Positions 16,664 through 25,172 of a DNA stretch of 55,137 bases are shown here, one piece after another (within the stretch, counting starts at the first letter, position 1; each line of letters opens with the position of its first letter). A program made the translations under genes and the position numbers. Origin of the DNA: Acetobacteraceae bacterium (lineage in GTDB: Bacteria; Pseudomonadota; Alphaproteobacteria; Acetobacterales; Acetobacteraceae); assembly GCA_031291795.1 (NCBI GenBank), contig JARLIJ010000267.1, positions 1 to 55,137 of the forward strand, written 5' to 3'. The notes under the pieces are model-generated. The model saw nothing but the letters and a program-made list of their open reading frames with translations. It made no database searches and had not been told where the DNA came from.

Positions 16664-17274
16664 CCGCCATGGCCCTGACGACAGAGACGCTCCGGACCGC
16701 CGGCAGCCGGCTGGCTGCAGCGGCCGACACACTCGCCCCCGAACTCAACACGCTGGACGGGCAGATCGGCGACGGCGACCTTGGCGTCACGCTGCAGCTT
16801 GCGACCGGCGCCATGGCCGAAGTGCTGCTGGGGCTGCCGGACGATGTCGGCCTCGCGTTCATGCAGTGCGCGCAGGCCGTCACCCGCGCGGCGTCGTCGA
16901 GCTTCGGGACCCTGTTGGCAACCGCGCTGATGAGCGCGGCGAAGGCCACCAAGGGCCGCACGGACGTGCCGTGGACGGACATCCCCGCGCTGCTGGCCGG
17001 TGCCATCGCGTCCATCAAGCAGCGCGGCAAGGCCGACCTGGGCGACAAGACGGTGCTGGATGCGCTGGAGGCCGCGCGCCTGGCCACCGACGGCCTCGAC
17101 GACCCGGCAGCCCAGCTCGCCGCCGCCGACGCAGCGATCGCCGAGGCGCTTGAGGCCTTCTGCGGGCGGCCCAACAAGGTTGGCCGCGCGCGGATCTGGG
17201 CGGACCGGACCATCGGCCTGGATGACCCCGGCATGGTGGCACTGAAGCGCATCGTCGAGAGCCTGCGGGGCTGA
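16660..17274 (+). CDS. dhaL: dihydroxyacetone kinase subunit DhaL-like
   Basis: Nucleotide-binding half of the kinase; 204 residues, all-helical barrel family. Mg-ADP ligands are seen in LDGQIGDGDLGVTL: Asp33, Asp38 and Asp40, with the same spacing as Asp30/35/37 in E. coli DhaL, although the last motif residue is Leu where the E. coli protein has His (DGDHG). The later part has SSFGTLLATALMSAA (glycine/serine phosphate loop region), GDKTVLDAL and GRARIWADRTIGLDDPGMVA, which is a diverged form of the GRASYLGERSIGHQDPGA segment. The ATG at 16660 overlaps the dhaK stop (ATGA). An in-frame ATG four codons later is the alternative start. With dhaK it should form a two-subunit kinase. Confidence 0.87.
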   Translation: MTAMALTTETLRTAGSRLAAAADTLAPELNTLDGQIGDGDLGVTLQLATGAMAEVLLGLPDDVGLAFMQCAQAVTRAASSSFGTLLATALMSAAKATKGRTDVPWTDIPALLAGAIASIKQRGKADLGDKTVLDALEAARLATDGLDDPAAQLAAADAAIAEALEAFCGRPNKVGRARIWADRTIGLDDPGMVALKRIVESLRG

Positions 17275-17425
17275 CCGGCGTCCCGCGCGGAACGGCCGCC
17301 GGGGCACTGGCCGTCCGCCGCCGGACATCGGTCGCCGGCTGATTTGGAACCGAGCGAAACAGCCGGTAAGCCGTAGCGCGAGACAACGCGAACGGGAGAA
17401 ATTCCGGTACGCCGGAGGAATGGCC

Positions 17426-18376
17426 ATGCGCCTGCGCAACATCGACCTGAACCTGCTGGTGGTCTTCGAAGCGCTCCAGGCACAGCGCAGCGTCTCCAAT
17501 GCCGCCGAGCAGCTCGGTTTGACGCAATCGGCGGTGAGCCATGCCCTGCGGCGGCTGCGCGCGACGTTCGGCGACGAGCTGTTCATCCATGGCAAGGCGG
17601 GGCTTGAACCGACCCCGCGCGCGGCGGAAGCCGCCGACACGATCCGCATTGCCCTCGAACAGATCGAGCGGGCGGTCGGCCAGGCCGCGCCGTTCGACCC
17701 CGCCACTGCGACCCGCAGCTTCAGCCTGCGCATTTCAGAATACGTCTCGAGCCACCTGCTGCAGCATCTCTGTCCGTTCCTGCAGCGGGAAGCGCCGGGC
17801 ATCCAGCTTCGAGCGACGCATTTCACCGGCGCCCCGCGCGACAACGAGATCGTCGGGGACGAAATCCATGTCAGCTTTGGGACGCAGACGCGCAACCACA
17901 CGCACTACAACCGATTGCGGGTCGTCTCGGAGAATTTCGTCGTGGTGATGCGCCGGAGCAATCCGGCCGCCGCCACGCCGCTGACGCTGGCCGGCTATAT
18001 CGCGCTCAACCACGTCAAGGTCTCGGGCACGATCGGCACCAACATGATCGACGACGCGCTGGCCCGCCTGGGGCTGCAGCGGCACGTGGTCTTCCAGGTC
18101 CCGACATGGCGCGATGCCTGCCATATTGCCGGCGAGTCCAACCTGGTCGCGGCAATGCCCGCACGCTGGGCCATGGAATCCGGTGCGCTCGGCAGCGCGG
18201 CCGAGGGCGCGGGTTCGGCATCCGGTCGCTATCACATCGAGCCGCTGCCGCTGGACGGCATCGTCTTCGCGATCGACCTGCTGTGGCAGCCCCGCTACGA
18301 CGCCGACGCCGGCCACGCATGGCTGCGTGCCGCGATCGCCGAGCAGTTTCGTACCACGGCACCGCCGACCCGCTGA
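17426..18376 (+). CDS. LysR-family transcriptional regulator
   Basis: 316 residues. The N-terminal winged helix-turn-helix reads LRNIDLNLLVVFEALQAQRS, SNAAEQLGLTQSAVSHALRR and LRATFGDELFIHGKAGLEPT, characteristic of the NodD/LinR-type branch of LysR regulators. A periplasmic-binding-protein-like effector domain follows from about residue 90. ATG 17426 is preferred to ATG 17420 because the GGAGG at 17414-17418 is seven bases from the former and only one base from the latter. It is co-oriented with dhaKL upstream and the MFS gene downstream; a palindromic site at 18446-18472 in the gap before the MFS gene is a candidate binding site. The effector is unknown but is probably a substrate or intermediate of this island. 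Confidence 0.93.
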   Translation: MRLRNIDLNLLVVFEALQAQRSVSNAAEQLGLTQSAVSHALRRLRATFGDELFIHGKAGLEPTPRAAEAADTIRIALEQIERAVGQAAPFDPATATRSFSLRISEYVSSHLLQHLCPFLQREAPGIQLRATHFTGAPRDNEIVGDEIHVSFGTQTRNHTHYNRLRVVSENFVVVMRRSNPAAATPLTLAGYIALNHVKVSGTIGTNMIDDALARLGLQRHVVFQVPTWRDACHIAGESNLVAAMPARWAMESGALGSAAEGAGSASGRYHIEPLPLDGIVFAIDLLWQPRYDADAGHAWLRAAIAEQFRTTAPPTR

Positions 18377-18445
18377 CCTCGGCGCGATCGCATTCCACGC
18401 CCGCCGTTGTGGGCGGCGACAAGTCCACCATGCAGTACTGCTTAA

Positions 18446-18472
18446 CCTCCATGAATGCCATTCATGTGGAGG
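18446..18472. promoter_or_regulatory. candidate operator upstream of MFS gene
   Basis: CCTCCATGAAT and ATTCATGTGGAGG form an imperfect inverted repeat around a three-base centre, 85 bases before the MFS start and about 70 after the LysR stop. It contains a T-N11-A pattern compatible with LysR-type sites. No -35/-10 pair could be assigned with confidence. Confidence 0.4.
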
Positions 18473-18556
18473 ATGAGAACTATGATCTATGGCGCCGCGC
18501 GCCGTGCCGCTACCCTACTTGAATAAATGCCAAATGATGCCATGGGAGGCAATGTG

Positions 18557-19858
18557 ATGACCGGGAAGCGTCGCTACTTCGTTTATAGTGGTCTTTTCCT
18601 GTTGATGTTCATCAGTTACATCGATCGGATCAATCTCTCCGTCGCGGCCAAGAATATCGCCGATGCGTACAATCTTTCGCCCATCCAGCTCGGGTATATA
18701 TTCTCGGCCTATCTCTGGACCTACCTTGTCCTGCTGATCCCGATGGGTCTGGCGGTCGATCGTTTCGGCGGGCGCACGATATCCTATGCCAGCCTCGCGG
18801 TCTGGTCCCTTGCGAGCATCTGGACCGGCCTTGCAACCACCTACGTGGTGCTGTTCCTCTCCCGCCTCGTGCTTGGCGTCGGCGAGACCTCCACCTACCC
18901 GGCAGGTGCCAAGATCATCCGCGAATGGGCCCCGCCCAGTGAGCGTGGGATCGCCACCGCATTCCTTAACACCGGCGCCCATGCCGGCCTGTGCTTCGGG
19001 TCCGTGCTGGTCGGCTGGCTGATCGTCGAATTGGGCTGGCGCGAATCCTTCTACATCACAGGCGCAGCGGGCCTTGTTCTGGCCGCTGTCTGGTTCCTTT
19101 ACTATCGGCGGCCGGACGAGGCGTCGTGGCTTGGGGATGCAGAGCGGCGCTACATCCAGGGTGCGGTCAAGGAGACCCATGAGAGTACCGGGATCAGCAC
19201 GGGCCTGGCACTGAAGAGCCTGGTGCGCAGCCGCTCCATGTGGGCGCTGGCGCTGACCCAGGGTTGTGCCGGCTACACCCTGTACCTGTTCATGACATGG
19301 CTGCCGAACTACATGGCGACCGCCCGCGGCATGGACGTGCTGAAGAGCGGCCTGTTCTCGGCCATCCCCTACGGCAGCGCGGTGGTCATCGGCCTCGGTC
19401 TCGGTTGTGTCAGCGACCGCTTGCTGAAGCGCTCGGGTAGCACCCCGGCCGACCGGCGCAAGCTGATCGCCACGCTCCTTGTGCTGTCCTCGGTCATTCT
19501 GCTTACGCCGCTCGTGAGCTCGATCTGGGTGGTGGTCGGACTGATGAGCATCTCGCTGGGCTGCGTCGGCACGGTCATGGCGCTGGACATCGCGTTGACG
19601 ACCGACCTGCTGACCGATGGCCGCTGCAACGGCGTGGCCGTCAGCCTGCTGATCCTCGGCGGCAACACCTTCGGCATCGCCGCCCCGATCGTGACCGGCT
19701 ACATCGTTGCCGCCACGCACGGGTTCTCCGGCGCGTTCATCATCTCCGGCGTGCTCCTGCTGACCGGCACTGTGATCATCATGCTCGGCGCACGCCACCC
19801 GATCGAGATCAATGTGTCGCACACACCGGCCGACACCATGTCCCTCGAAACCGTCTGA
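18557..19858 (+). CDS. MFS transporter, anion:cation symporter (ACS) type
   Basis: 433 residues, twelve predicted membrane segments. The N-terminus (RRYFVYSGLFLLMFISYIDR, INLSVAAKNIADAYNLSPIQ, LGYIFSAYLWTYLVLLIPMG) and the loop motif LAVDRFGGRTIS are diagnostic of the anion:cation symporter branch, which carries carboxylates such as glucarate, tartrate, phthalate and hexuronates. LVLGVGETSTYPAGAKIIREW matches the second signature. ATG 18557 has GGGAGG seven bases upstream; in-frame ATGs at 18527 and 18542 lack such a site. It is followed after 16 bases by the racemase-like gene. It probably imports the anionic substrate of the island. Confidence 0.92.
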   Translation: MTGKRRYFVYSGLFLLMFISYIDRINLSVAAKNIADAYNLSPIQLGYIFSAYLWTYLVLLIPMGLAVDRFGGRTISYASLAVWSLASIWTGLATTYVVLFLSRLVLGVGETSTYPAGAKIIREWAPPSERGIATAFLNTGAHAGLCFGSVLVGWLIVELGWRESFYITGAAGLVLAAVWFLYYRRPDEASWLGDAERRYIQGAVKETHESTGISTGLALKSLVRSRSMWALALTQGCAGYTLYLFMTWLPNYMATARGMDVLKSGLFSAIPYGSAVVIGLGLGCVSDRLLKRSGSTPADRRKLIATLLVLSSVILLTPLVSSIWVVVGLMSISLGCVGTVMALDIALTTDLLTDGRCNGVAVSLLILGGNTFGIAAPIVTGYIVAATHGFSGAFIISGVLLLTGTVIIMLGARHPIEINVSHTPADTMSLETV

Positions 19859-19874
19859 GCGGGCGGGGGCTGTC

Positions 19875-20666
19875 ATGAACGAGTTCGTTGCAATCGCTGA
19901 CCGTCTCGTCCCGGTCGACTACGGCGAACGCCTGCGCGCCGGCATCCTGGTGCCGTCGGGCAACGCGGTCGCCGAACCCGAGATCAGGGCAATGCTGCCG
20001 AACGGGGTGTCGGCCCTGGTCACCCGCCTGCCGTTGCGCGGCAGTTCCGAACCGGAACTGCTGGCCATGCTCGACGGCCTGGAGACGGCCGCCGGCCTGC
20101 TGCGGGATGCCGGCGTCGGGGTGATCGTGTTTCACTGCACGGCGGTTTCCACCTTCGCGCCGCACCTCGCGGGGGACATCCGCAGTCGCATCTCGCGGGC
20201 CACCGGCGTCCCTGCCTTCGCCACCTCGGACGCGATCCTCGCCGCCTGCACCGCCCTCAAGGCCAGGCGCGTCTCCCTGCTCACGCCGTATATCGAGCCG
20301 GTGCACAAACGGGAGATCGCGTTCCTGACCGGGGCCGGACTCAAGGTGGTCGACGATGCCTGCCTCGGGATCGATACCAACGATGCGATGGCCAAATTGC
20401 CACCGCAGTACCTGCTGGATTGGGCAAGCCGCACCCAACCCTCCACGTCAGGCGCCGATCTATGCTTCCTGAGTTGCACAGCCTTGCGATCGGCACCCGT
20501 CATTGCGGCGCTTGAAGCCCGTACAGGCCTGTCCGTGCTCACCAGCAACCAGGCGATGGCCTGGTACCTTCTGCGCGCGGCAGGCCTGCCTGATGCCGCG
20601 CCGGGATTCGGTCGCCTGTTCGATTGTGCAGCAGGCCTCCAACTCCCGAAGAGCAGCGATTTTTAA
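19875..20666 (+). CDS. Asp/Glu racemase superfamily, maleate-isomerase-like
   Basis: 263 residues. The opening RAGILVPSGNAVAEPEI and the two cysteines, Cys88 in VIVFHCTAVST and Cys201 in FLSCTALRSAP, sit where maleate isomerase and amino-acid racemases carry their catalytic pair; arylmalonate decarboxylases keep only the second. This favours a cis-trans isomerase or racemase over a decarboxylase. Immediately upstream is a carboxylate symporter, immediately downstream a PuuE/cyclic-imidase-like gene, so conversion of a maleate-like half-acid to a fumarate-like one is a reasonable hypothesis. ATG 19875 is chosen because it follows a G-rich ribosome-binding site; the frame is open further upstream within the MFS 3' end. 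Confidence 0.8.
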   Translation: MNEFVAIADRLVPVDYGERLRAGILVPSGNAVAEPEIRAMLPNGVSALVTRLPLRGSSEPELLAMLDGLETAAGLLRDAGVGVIVFHCTAVSTFAPHLAGDIRSRISRATGVPAFATSDAILAACTALKARRVSLLTPYIEPVHKREIAFLTGAGLKVVDDACLGIDTNDAMAKLPPQYLLDWASRTQPSTSGADLCFLSCTALRSAPVIAALEARTGLSVLTSNQAMAWYLLRAAGLPDAAPGFGRLFDCAAGLQLPKSSDF

Positions 20667-20679
20667 AGGAGCCGAAACC

Positions 20680-21546
20680 ATGTCCCAACATGCCAACATG
20701 CCAGAAATCCGCCGCGCGCCGCAGAACATGCGGTGGCCGGGCGATCGCAATGTCGCAGTCGTCTTCAACGTTGCCTATGAAGTCTGGTCGGAAGGCGCCG
20801 TCTCGGCGATCGGCCCGATGGGCAACCCGATGCGCGGCGACATCTTCGACGCCAACGCGGACACCTATGGGCGCTACGGTGCCGCCACCGGCATCCGTCG
20901 GCTGATGGGTGTGCTGGCGCATGCCGGTATCACAGGGAACGTGTTCACCTCCGGCGTGCTCGCCGAACGCGATCCCGACCAGGTCCGCGCCGTTGCGAAG
21001 GCGGGCCATGAGATCGTGACGCATGGCTATGCGCAGGACCTGATCCCCGCCTCGCTGTCGGCCGAACAGGATGAGGATTACATGCGTCGCGCCACGCAGG
21101 GCCTCGCCAGCGTGACCGGCACGCATCCGTCCGGCTGGATCAGCCCCCGCGCCACGGCCTCCGTCGACACGATGCGCCGCCTGGTTCGCCATGGCTACAA
21201 ATGGCAGGGCGACTCTCTCGATACCGACCTGCCCTACCTGCAGAAGTTCGAGGAAGGCGACCTGGTCGCAGTGCCCCTCAGCATCGAGGTCAACGACCTG
21301 GCACACTCCATGCGCTTCGGCCGTACGCCGCGGCAATTCGTGGAGCTGTTCGACGACGCCCTCAGCCACATGCTTGCGAATACCAAGGACGTGGTCATCC
21401 TCGACGTGCTCGTCCACAGCCATTGCTACGGCCGGCCGGCCGGCGCCTGGGCCTATGCCGAGATCGCCGAGAAATGTGCCGGGCGGAAGGACATCTGGAT
21501 CACCACCCGCGGCAAGATCGCCGACCACTTCCTGAGCCAGATCTGA
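20680..21546 (+). CDS. polysaccharide-deacetylase-fold hydrolase, PuuE/cyclic-imidase-like
   Basis: 288 residues, NodB-like barrel. It is of the PuuE/cyclic imide hydrolase type rather than a peptidoglycan deacetylase: no signal peptide, the early motif reads VVFNVAYEVWSEG with Glu34 in place of the Asp-Asp pair, then a later GHEIVTHGYAQDLIPASLSA motif and TGTHPSGWISPRATASVDTM. C-terminal VILDVLVHSHCYGRPAGAW provides further conserved His residues. Known relatives open cyclic amides or imides (allantoin, succinimide, maleimide). Context with a maleate-isomerase-like gene supports an imide or a hydantoin-like substrate, but that is inference. ATG 20680 has AAAGGA nine bases upstream and lies just after the racemase stop. 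Confidence 0.8.
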   Translation: MSQHANMPEIRRAPQNMRWPGDRNVAVVFNVAYEVWSEGAVSAIGPMGNPMRGDIFDANADTYGRYGAATGIRRLMGVLAHAGITGNVFTSGVLAERDPDQVRAVAKAGHEIVTHGYAQDLIPASLSAEQDEDYMRRATQGLASVTGTHPSGWISPRATASVDTMRRLVRHGYKWQGDSLDTDLPYLQKFEEGDLVAVPLSIEVNDLAHSMRFGRTPRQFVELFDDALSHMLANTKDVVILDVLVHSHCYGRPAGAWAYAEIAEKCAGRKDIWITTRGKIADHFLSQI

Positions 21547-21578
21547 ACGCTGCTGCGTAAGACTTTTGAAGTAGCCGC

Positions 21579-21621
21579 CTCACGGATCCTGGACTCCACA
21601 CCTGGCTCCAGGATCCGTGAG
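21579..21621. terminator. strong hairpin after the deacetylase gene
   Basis: CTCACGGATCCTGGA (21579-21593) and TCCAGGATCCGTGAG (21607-21621) form a perfect 15-base stem with a 13-base loop, 32 bases after the stop codon. No T-run follows (CAAAAGCG), so it may be an attenuating or RNA-protecting hairpin instead of a classical terminator. Confidence 0.5.
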
Positions 21622-21813
21622 CAAAAGCGACGACCGTCCGATGTGTGGCTCGCATCGGCGAACACACAGCACAGGCAATGGAAGCCTCAGTCTTCCTGAA
21701 TAACCGGCAATCGGGCGGCGACCGATCGTTTATTGGCCAAGCTGTGACGGCGAGCGTCGCCCTGCCGCCGAACGACCCCCACGAAGACCTTTGAGTATAC
21801 AGGATGTCACGCC

Positions 21814-22743
21814 ATGCTCAGTCCCACCACCAAGGGGGTTTATGCCATCGCCCCCACGCCCTTCCTTGAAGACGGGCGCATCGATTTTGCCAGCATCGGC
21901 CATATCTCCGAGCTCTATGCCGCCGCCGGATGCACCGGCATCACCGTGCTCGGCATCATGGGCGAAGCGTTGAAGCTCGACGCCGACGAAGCCGTAGAGG
22001 TCACCCGCGCGTATATCCGCGCCACGACGCTGCCGGTGGTGGTCGGGGTCTCCTCACCCGGCTTTGCCTCGATGAAGGCGCTTGCCCGATCCGCGATGGA
22101 CCTGGGTGCCGCCGGCGTCATGATATCGGCGCAGCCCAGCCTGCGGACGGATGACGACGTCATCAATTATTTCCGCAATGCCGCGGAGGCGATCGGCGCC
22201 GACACCCCCTGGATCGTCCAGGATTATCCGCTGACCACCAACGTCAAGATGACCGCCAGCGTCATCGAGCGGATCATCACCGACAACCCCAACTGCAAGA
22301 TGCTCAAGGCCGAGGATTGGCCGGGCCTCGACAAGCTAACGGCGCTCCGGCAATCCAAGTCGGAGCGTATCCGCGATATCCCGATCCTGTGCGGGAACGG
22401 CGCGCTATTCTTGGACTTCGAAATGGAGCGTGGTGCCTCGGGATCGATGACCGGCTACGCCTTCCCCGAAATGCTCGTCGATGTGGTGCGCTTCCACCAG
22501 GAAGGGCAGCGCGACGCCGCGCACGATCTGTTCGACGCGCATCTTCCGCTGCTGCGCTATGAGCAGCAGCTTGCGATCACGCTTGCGGTGCGGAAATACG
22601 TTATGCAGCGGCGCGGCATGATCGCGAGCGCCGCGCAGCGCAAGCCGGGCAGTGCACTCACGCCCAAAGCCCGGGCCGAGGTGGACTACCTGCTCAGCCG
22701 CCTCGCCCGGCTGGATCCGAACGCGCGGCCGTTCGCGGCCTAG
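21814..22743 (+). CDS. DHDPS/NAL-family class I aldolase
   Basis: 309 residues, TIM-barrel Schiff-base enzyme. Lys165 (CKMLKAEDWPG) and Tyr138 (IVQDYPLTT) are the catalytic pair. The substrate loop reads GIMGE (47-51) instead of the GTTGE/GSTGE of dihydrodipicolinate synthase, and the arginine after the Tyr that binds the carboxylate in DapA is absent, so this is probably not a lysine-pathway enzyme. A second, more DapA-like paralogue lies at 42820-43746. The gene closes the catabolic island, 267 bases after the deacetylase, and may cleave or dehydrate a keto acid produced by it. Promoter-like sequence in the gap could give it separate expression. Confidence 0.88.
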   Translation: MLSPTTKGVYAIAPTPFLEDGRIDFASIGHISELYAAAGCTGITVLGIMGEALKLDADEAVEVTRAYIRATTLPVVVGVSSPGFASMKALARSAMDLGAAGVMISAQPSLRTDDDVINYFRNAAEAIGADTPWIVQDYPLTTNVKMTASVIERIITDNPNCKMLKAEDWPGLDKLTALRQSKSERIRDIPILCGNGALFLDFEMERGASGSMTGYAFPEMLVDVVRFHQEGQRDAAHDLFDAHLPLLRYEQQLAITLAVRKYVMQRRGMIASAAQRKPGSALTPKARAEVDYLLSRLARLDPNARPFAA

Positions 22744-22897
22744 CGCCCTCCGTCAGGGCGGCCGGCCACTCCCGGCCGCCTGCCCCCGCCATACGTGCTG
22801 ATGCGATGCCACTGCTGTGCCCCCAAGGCGAAGCGGTGGCATGCCTCAGCCTGATCGCGGGCCGGCACGGTCCGGTCCGGCTGCATGCCACATTGGA

Positions 22898-23033
22898 GCG
22901 GATGCTGGATTGAAGCGGATGCTGGATTGAAGCGGATGCTGGCCGATGACGGCGCCAGCCGGCTGGATCAGGGTGGACTGTCCGCCGCCCGCGCTGATCG
23001 TGGAATTCCTTGAGATCGTGGAATCCCTTGGAA
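22898..23033. repeat. two short tandem repeats before tRNA-Val
   Basis: The 17-base unit AGCGGATGCTGGATTGA occurs two and a half times at about 22898-22941. A second direct repeat, GATCGTGGAATTCCTTGA then GATCGTGGAATCCCTTGG, lies at about 22997-23032. They sit between the aldolase stop and the tRNA 3' end. No CRISPR-like spacer structure is present and no gene was found in 22744-23036. Confidence 0.75.
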
Positions 23034-23036
23034 GGA

Positions 23037-23111
23037 TGGTGGGTGCGACAGGGATTGAACCTGTGACCCCCGCCGTGTGAAGGCGATGCTCTCCCGCTGA
23101 GCTACGCACCC
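23037..23111 (-). tRNA. tRNA-Val (anticodon CAC)
   Basis: On the minus strand the acceptor GGGTGCG (23111-23105) pairs with CGCACCC (23047-23041). The D arm is GCTCAGCGGGAGAGC, the anticodon stem TCGCC/GGCGG encloses TTCACAC with anticodon CAC, and the T arm is CAGGTTCAATCCCTG. A discriminator A at 23040 is followed by an encoded CCA (complement of 23037-23039). It reads GUG codons. Confidence 0.95.
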
Positions 23112-23293
23112 ATCCCACAAGGGCGGGCTTGATAGGCGGGCGGGATTGGCAGTGTCAAGCCGTCTCCACCCCCGGCTTGCCGACCGCGCCATGGCGTCCG
23201 ACCGCCGTCCTCCCTGCCGCCCTCCTTGTGGCGCCACGCGCCGAGGCCGTGCTACGCACATTTCAACCAGCCCCTCCGAGCGGAGTGCCGCGC

Positions 23294-25100
23294 GTGGATC
23301 AACCGACGCTGTTCGTCACCGCTGCCGTTTCCCTGGCGCTGAGCGGCAGCCTGCTCGGGATCGCACGGCCGCCGGGTCGGCACCTCGATCCGCTGACGCT
23401 GTGGGCACTGGGCATGCTGTGCGGGGCCATCGGGTTGCTGCTCGCGATCACCCCCGGCCCGGCGATTGTCGGCACCGACCTCGCCCGCGGCATGCTGCTG
23501 CTGGGCATCGGCGTGTCCTGGATCGCCGCGTGTGGCTTCGCCGGCGTGCGGACAAAGCCGACGATGGCAGCAGCGGGCGTCGCGGTGTGGCTGGTCGCGC
23601 TGCGGTTCCCGCCGTTCGACGCCGCGGGAGGGCCGCAGCTCGCGCTGTCCTGCACGATCGGCGGCGCCTACACGATCGCCATCGCCCTGGCGCTCCGTCA
23701 TGTCGAGCCGCTGCGTGCCCGCCGCCCCGCGCTGCTGCTGCTGGCCATCCACGCGGCGCTTTACCTGGTGCGCGCGGCCCTCGCCGCGACGGCCCTCGAT
23801 ACCGGCCACGACACCGCCCTGACCACGATCATGCTGCTGGAGGCGCAGGTCCACACCATCGCCATGGCCTTCCTGCTGCTGGCGATGACCAACGAACGAG
23901 CGGAGCGCCGCGGGGCCGAAGCGCTGGCCGAGGCGCAAAACGCGGCCGAGGCCCGCAGTCGGTTCCTCGCCCAGCTCAGCCACGAAATCCGCACCCCGCT
24001 CAACGGCATGCTTGGCCTCGCCCAGCATCTCCGCCGCGACACCCAGCCTGCTGGCCATGCAGCGGCAGCAGGTCGAGACGCTGGAGGCTGCTGGGCGGCA
24101 TCTGCTCGCGATCGTCAACGACACGCTGGACCTGGCCAGGATCGACGCCGGCCAGGTCGAGCTGGTGTTTCGCCCGTTCAGCCCGGCGGTCGCGGCCGAG
24201 GACTGCCTGTCGCTGGTGCGCGCAGCGGCGGTGGACAAGTGCATCGCGCTGCGGCTGTCGATCGATGCGGCGGCACCGGCGATGGTCTCCGGCGACAGTA
24301 CGCGGCTGCAGCAAATCCTGCTGAACGTGCTGTGGAACGCGCTGAAGTTCACGCCGGATGGCGGGCGCGTGGCGTTGTGGGTCACCATGGCCGGCGGCCT
24401 GCGGTTCGAGGTCAGCGATACCGGCCCCGGCATTTCCCAGGCGTCATGGGAGCGGCTGTTCAAGGACTTCAGCATGCTCGATCGGTCGCTCGGAGGGACC
24501 GGCCTCGGCCTGGCGATCTCGGCCCGGCTCGCCGCCCGGATGGGAGGGCGCCTGGGCTACCATCCCGGCCCGCACGGCACCGGTAGCCTGTTCCGGCTGG
24601 ACCTGCCCTGGCACGCGACCGCGCCTGTGGCGGCCGTACCTGGGGCGCCGGCACAGGCCAGGCCGGCACCGGAGGCAAAGCTGGAGACACCTCCCGCAAG
24701 CGTGGGGCTGCATTTGCTGGTGGTCGACGACGTGGCGGCGAACCGCTTCCTGCTGCAGGCCATGCTGACCGCGGACGGCCATCGCGCGACCGAAGCGGCG
24801 AGCTACGCCGAGGCGTTGACCTACCTGGGTATGGAGCGGTTCGACGGCGTGCTGCTCGACCTGCGCATGCCTGGCATCGATGGGTTGGAGACCGCACGGC
24901 GCATCCGTGCGCTGAACGACCGCATCACTGCCGCGACCCCGCTGATCGCGGTCTCGGCGGATAATGCGCCCGAGACGCTGCAGGTCTGCCTCGCGGCCGG
25001 CATGGTCGGGCTGGTCACCAAGCCGATCGAACGCCCGGCGCTGCTGGAGGAATTGCAGGGCTTGGTGTTGCGCCGTGCGCGGCTGGTGCCCAGTGCATAG
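23294..25100 (+). pseudogene. hybrid sensor histidine kinase, interrupted by +1 frameshift
   Basis: Two overlapping frames give one hybrid kinase of about 600 residues. From the GTG at 23294 (GCGGAG eight bases upstream) come six to seven hydrophobic segments (FVTAAVSLALSGSLLGIA onward), then the phosphoacceptor His230 in LSHEIRTPLNGMLGLAQ. The frame is lost at the CCC run 24042-24044, where removing one C restores RRDT-SLLAMQRQQVE. The other frame continues with NVLWNALKFTPDGG (N box), DTGPGIS, GGTGLGLAISARLAARMGG, then a receiver domain LLVVDDVAANRFLL with phosphoacceptor Asp in VLLDLRMPGIDGLE, and TKPIERP. All key residues survive, so the shift is recent, a sequencing error, or a slippage site. 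If real, the first product would be a kinase lacking its ATPase domain. Confidence 0.8.
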
Positions 25101-25172
25101 GGGACGCCTGAGGCGTGGGGGTCGCCAACGCCGTCGTCTTCGGTAAACTGGGCGCGACAGCAAGAGGCTTCG

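Noticed and set aside
19875-20666. Arylmalonate decarboxylase
   Set aside because: Those enzymes keep only one catalytic Cys; both Cys88 and Cys201 are present here.
21814-22743. Biosynthetic dapA
   Set aside because: The substrate loop is GIMGE and the carboxylate-binding Arg after the Tyr is absent, unlike the copy at 42820-43746.
22898-23033. CRISPR array
   Set aside because: The repeats are directly adjacent without spacers, only two to three units long, and there are no cas genes.
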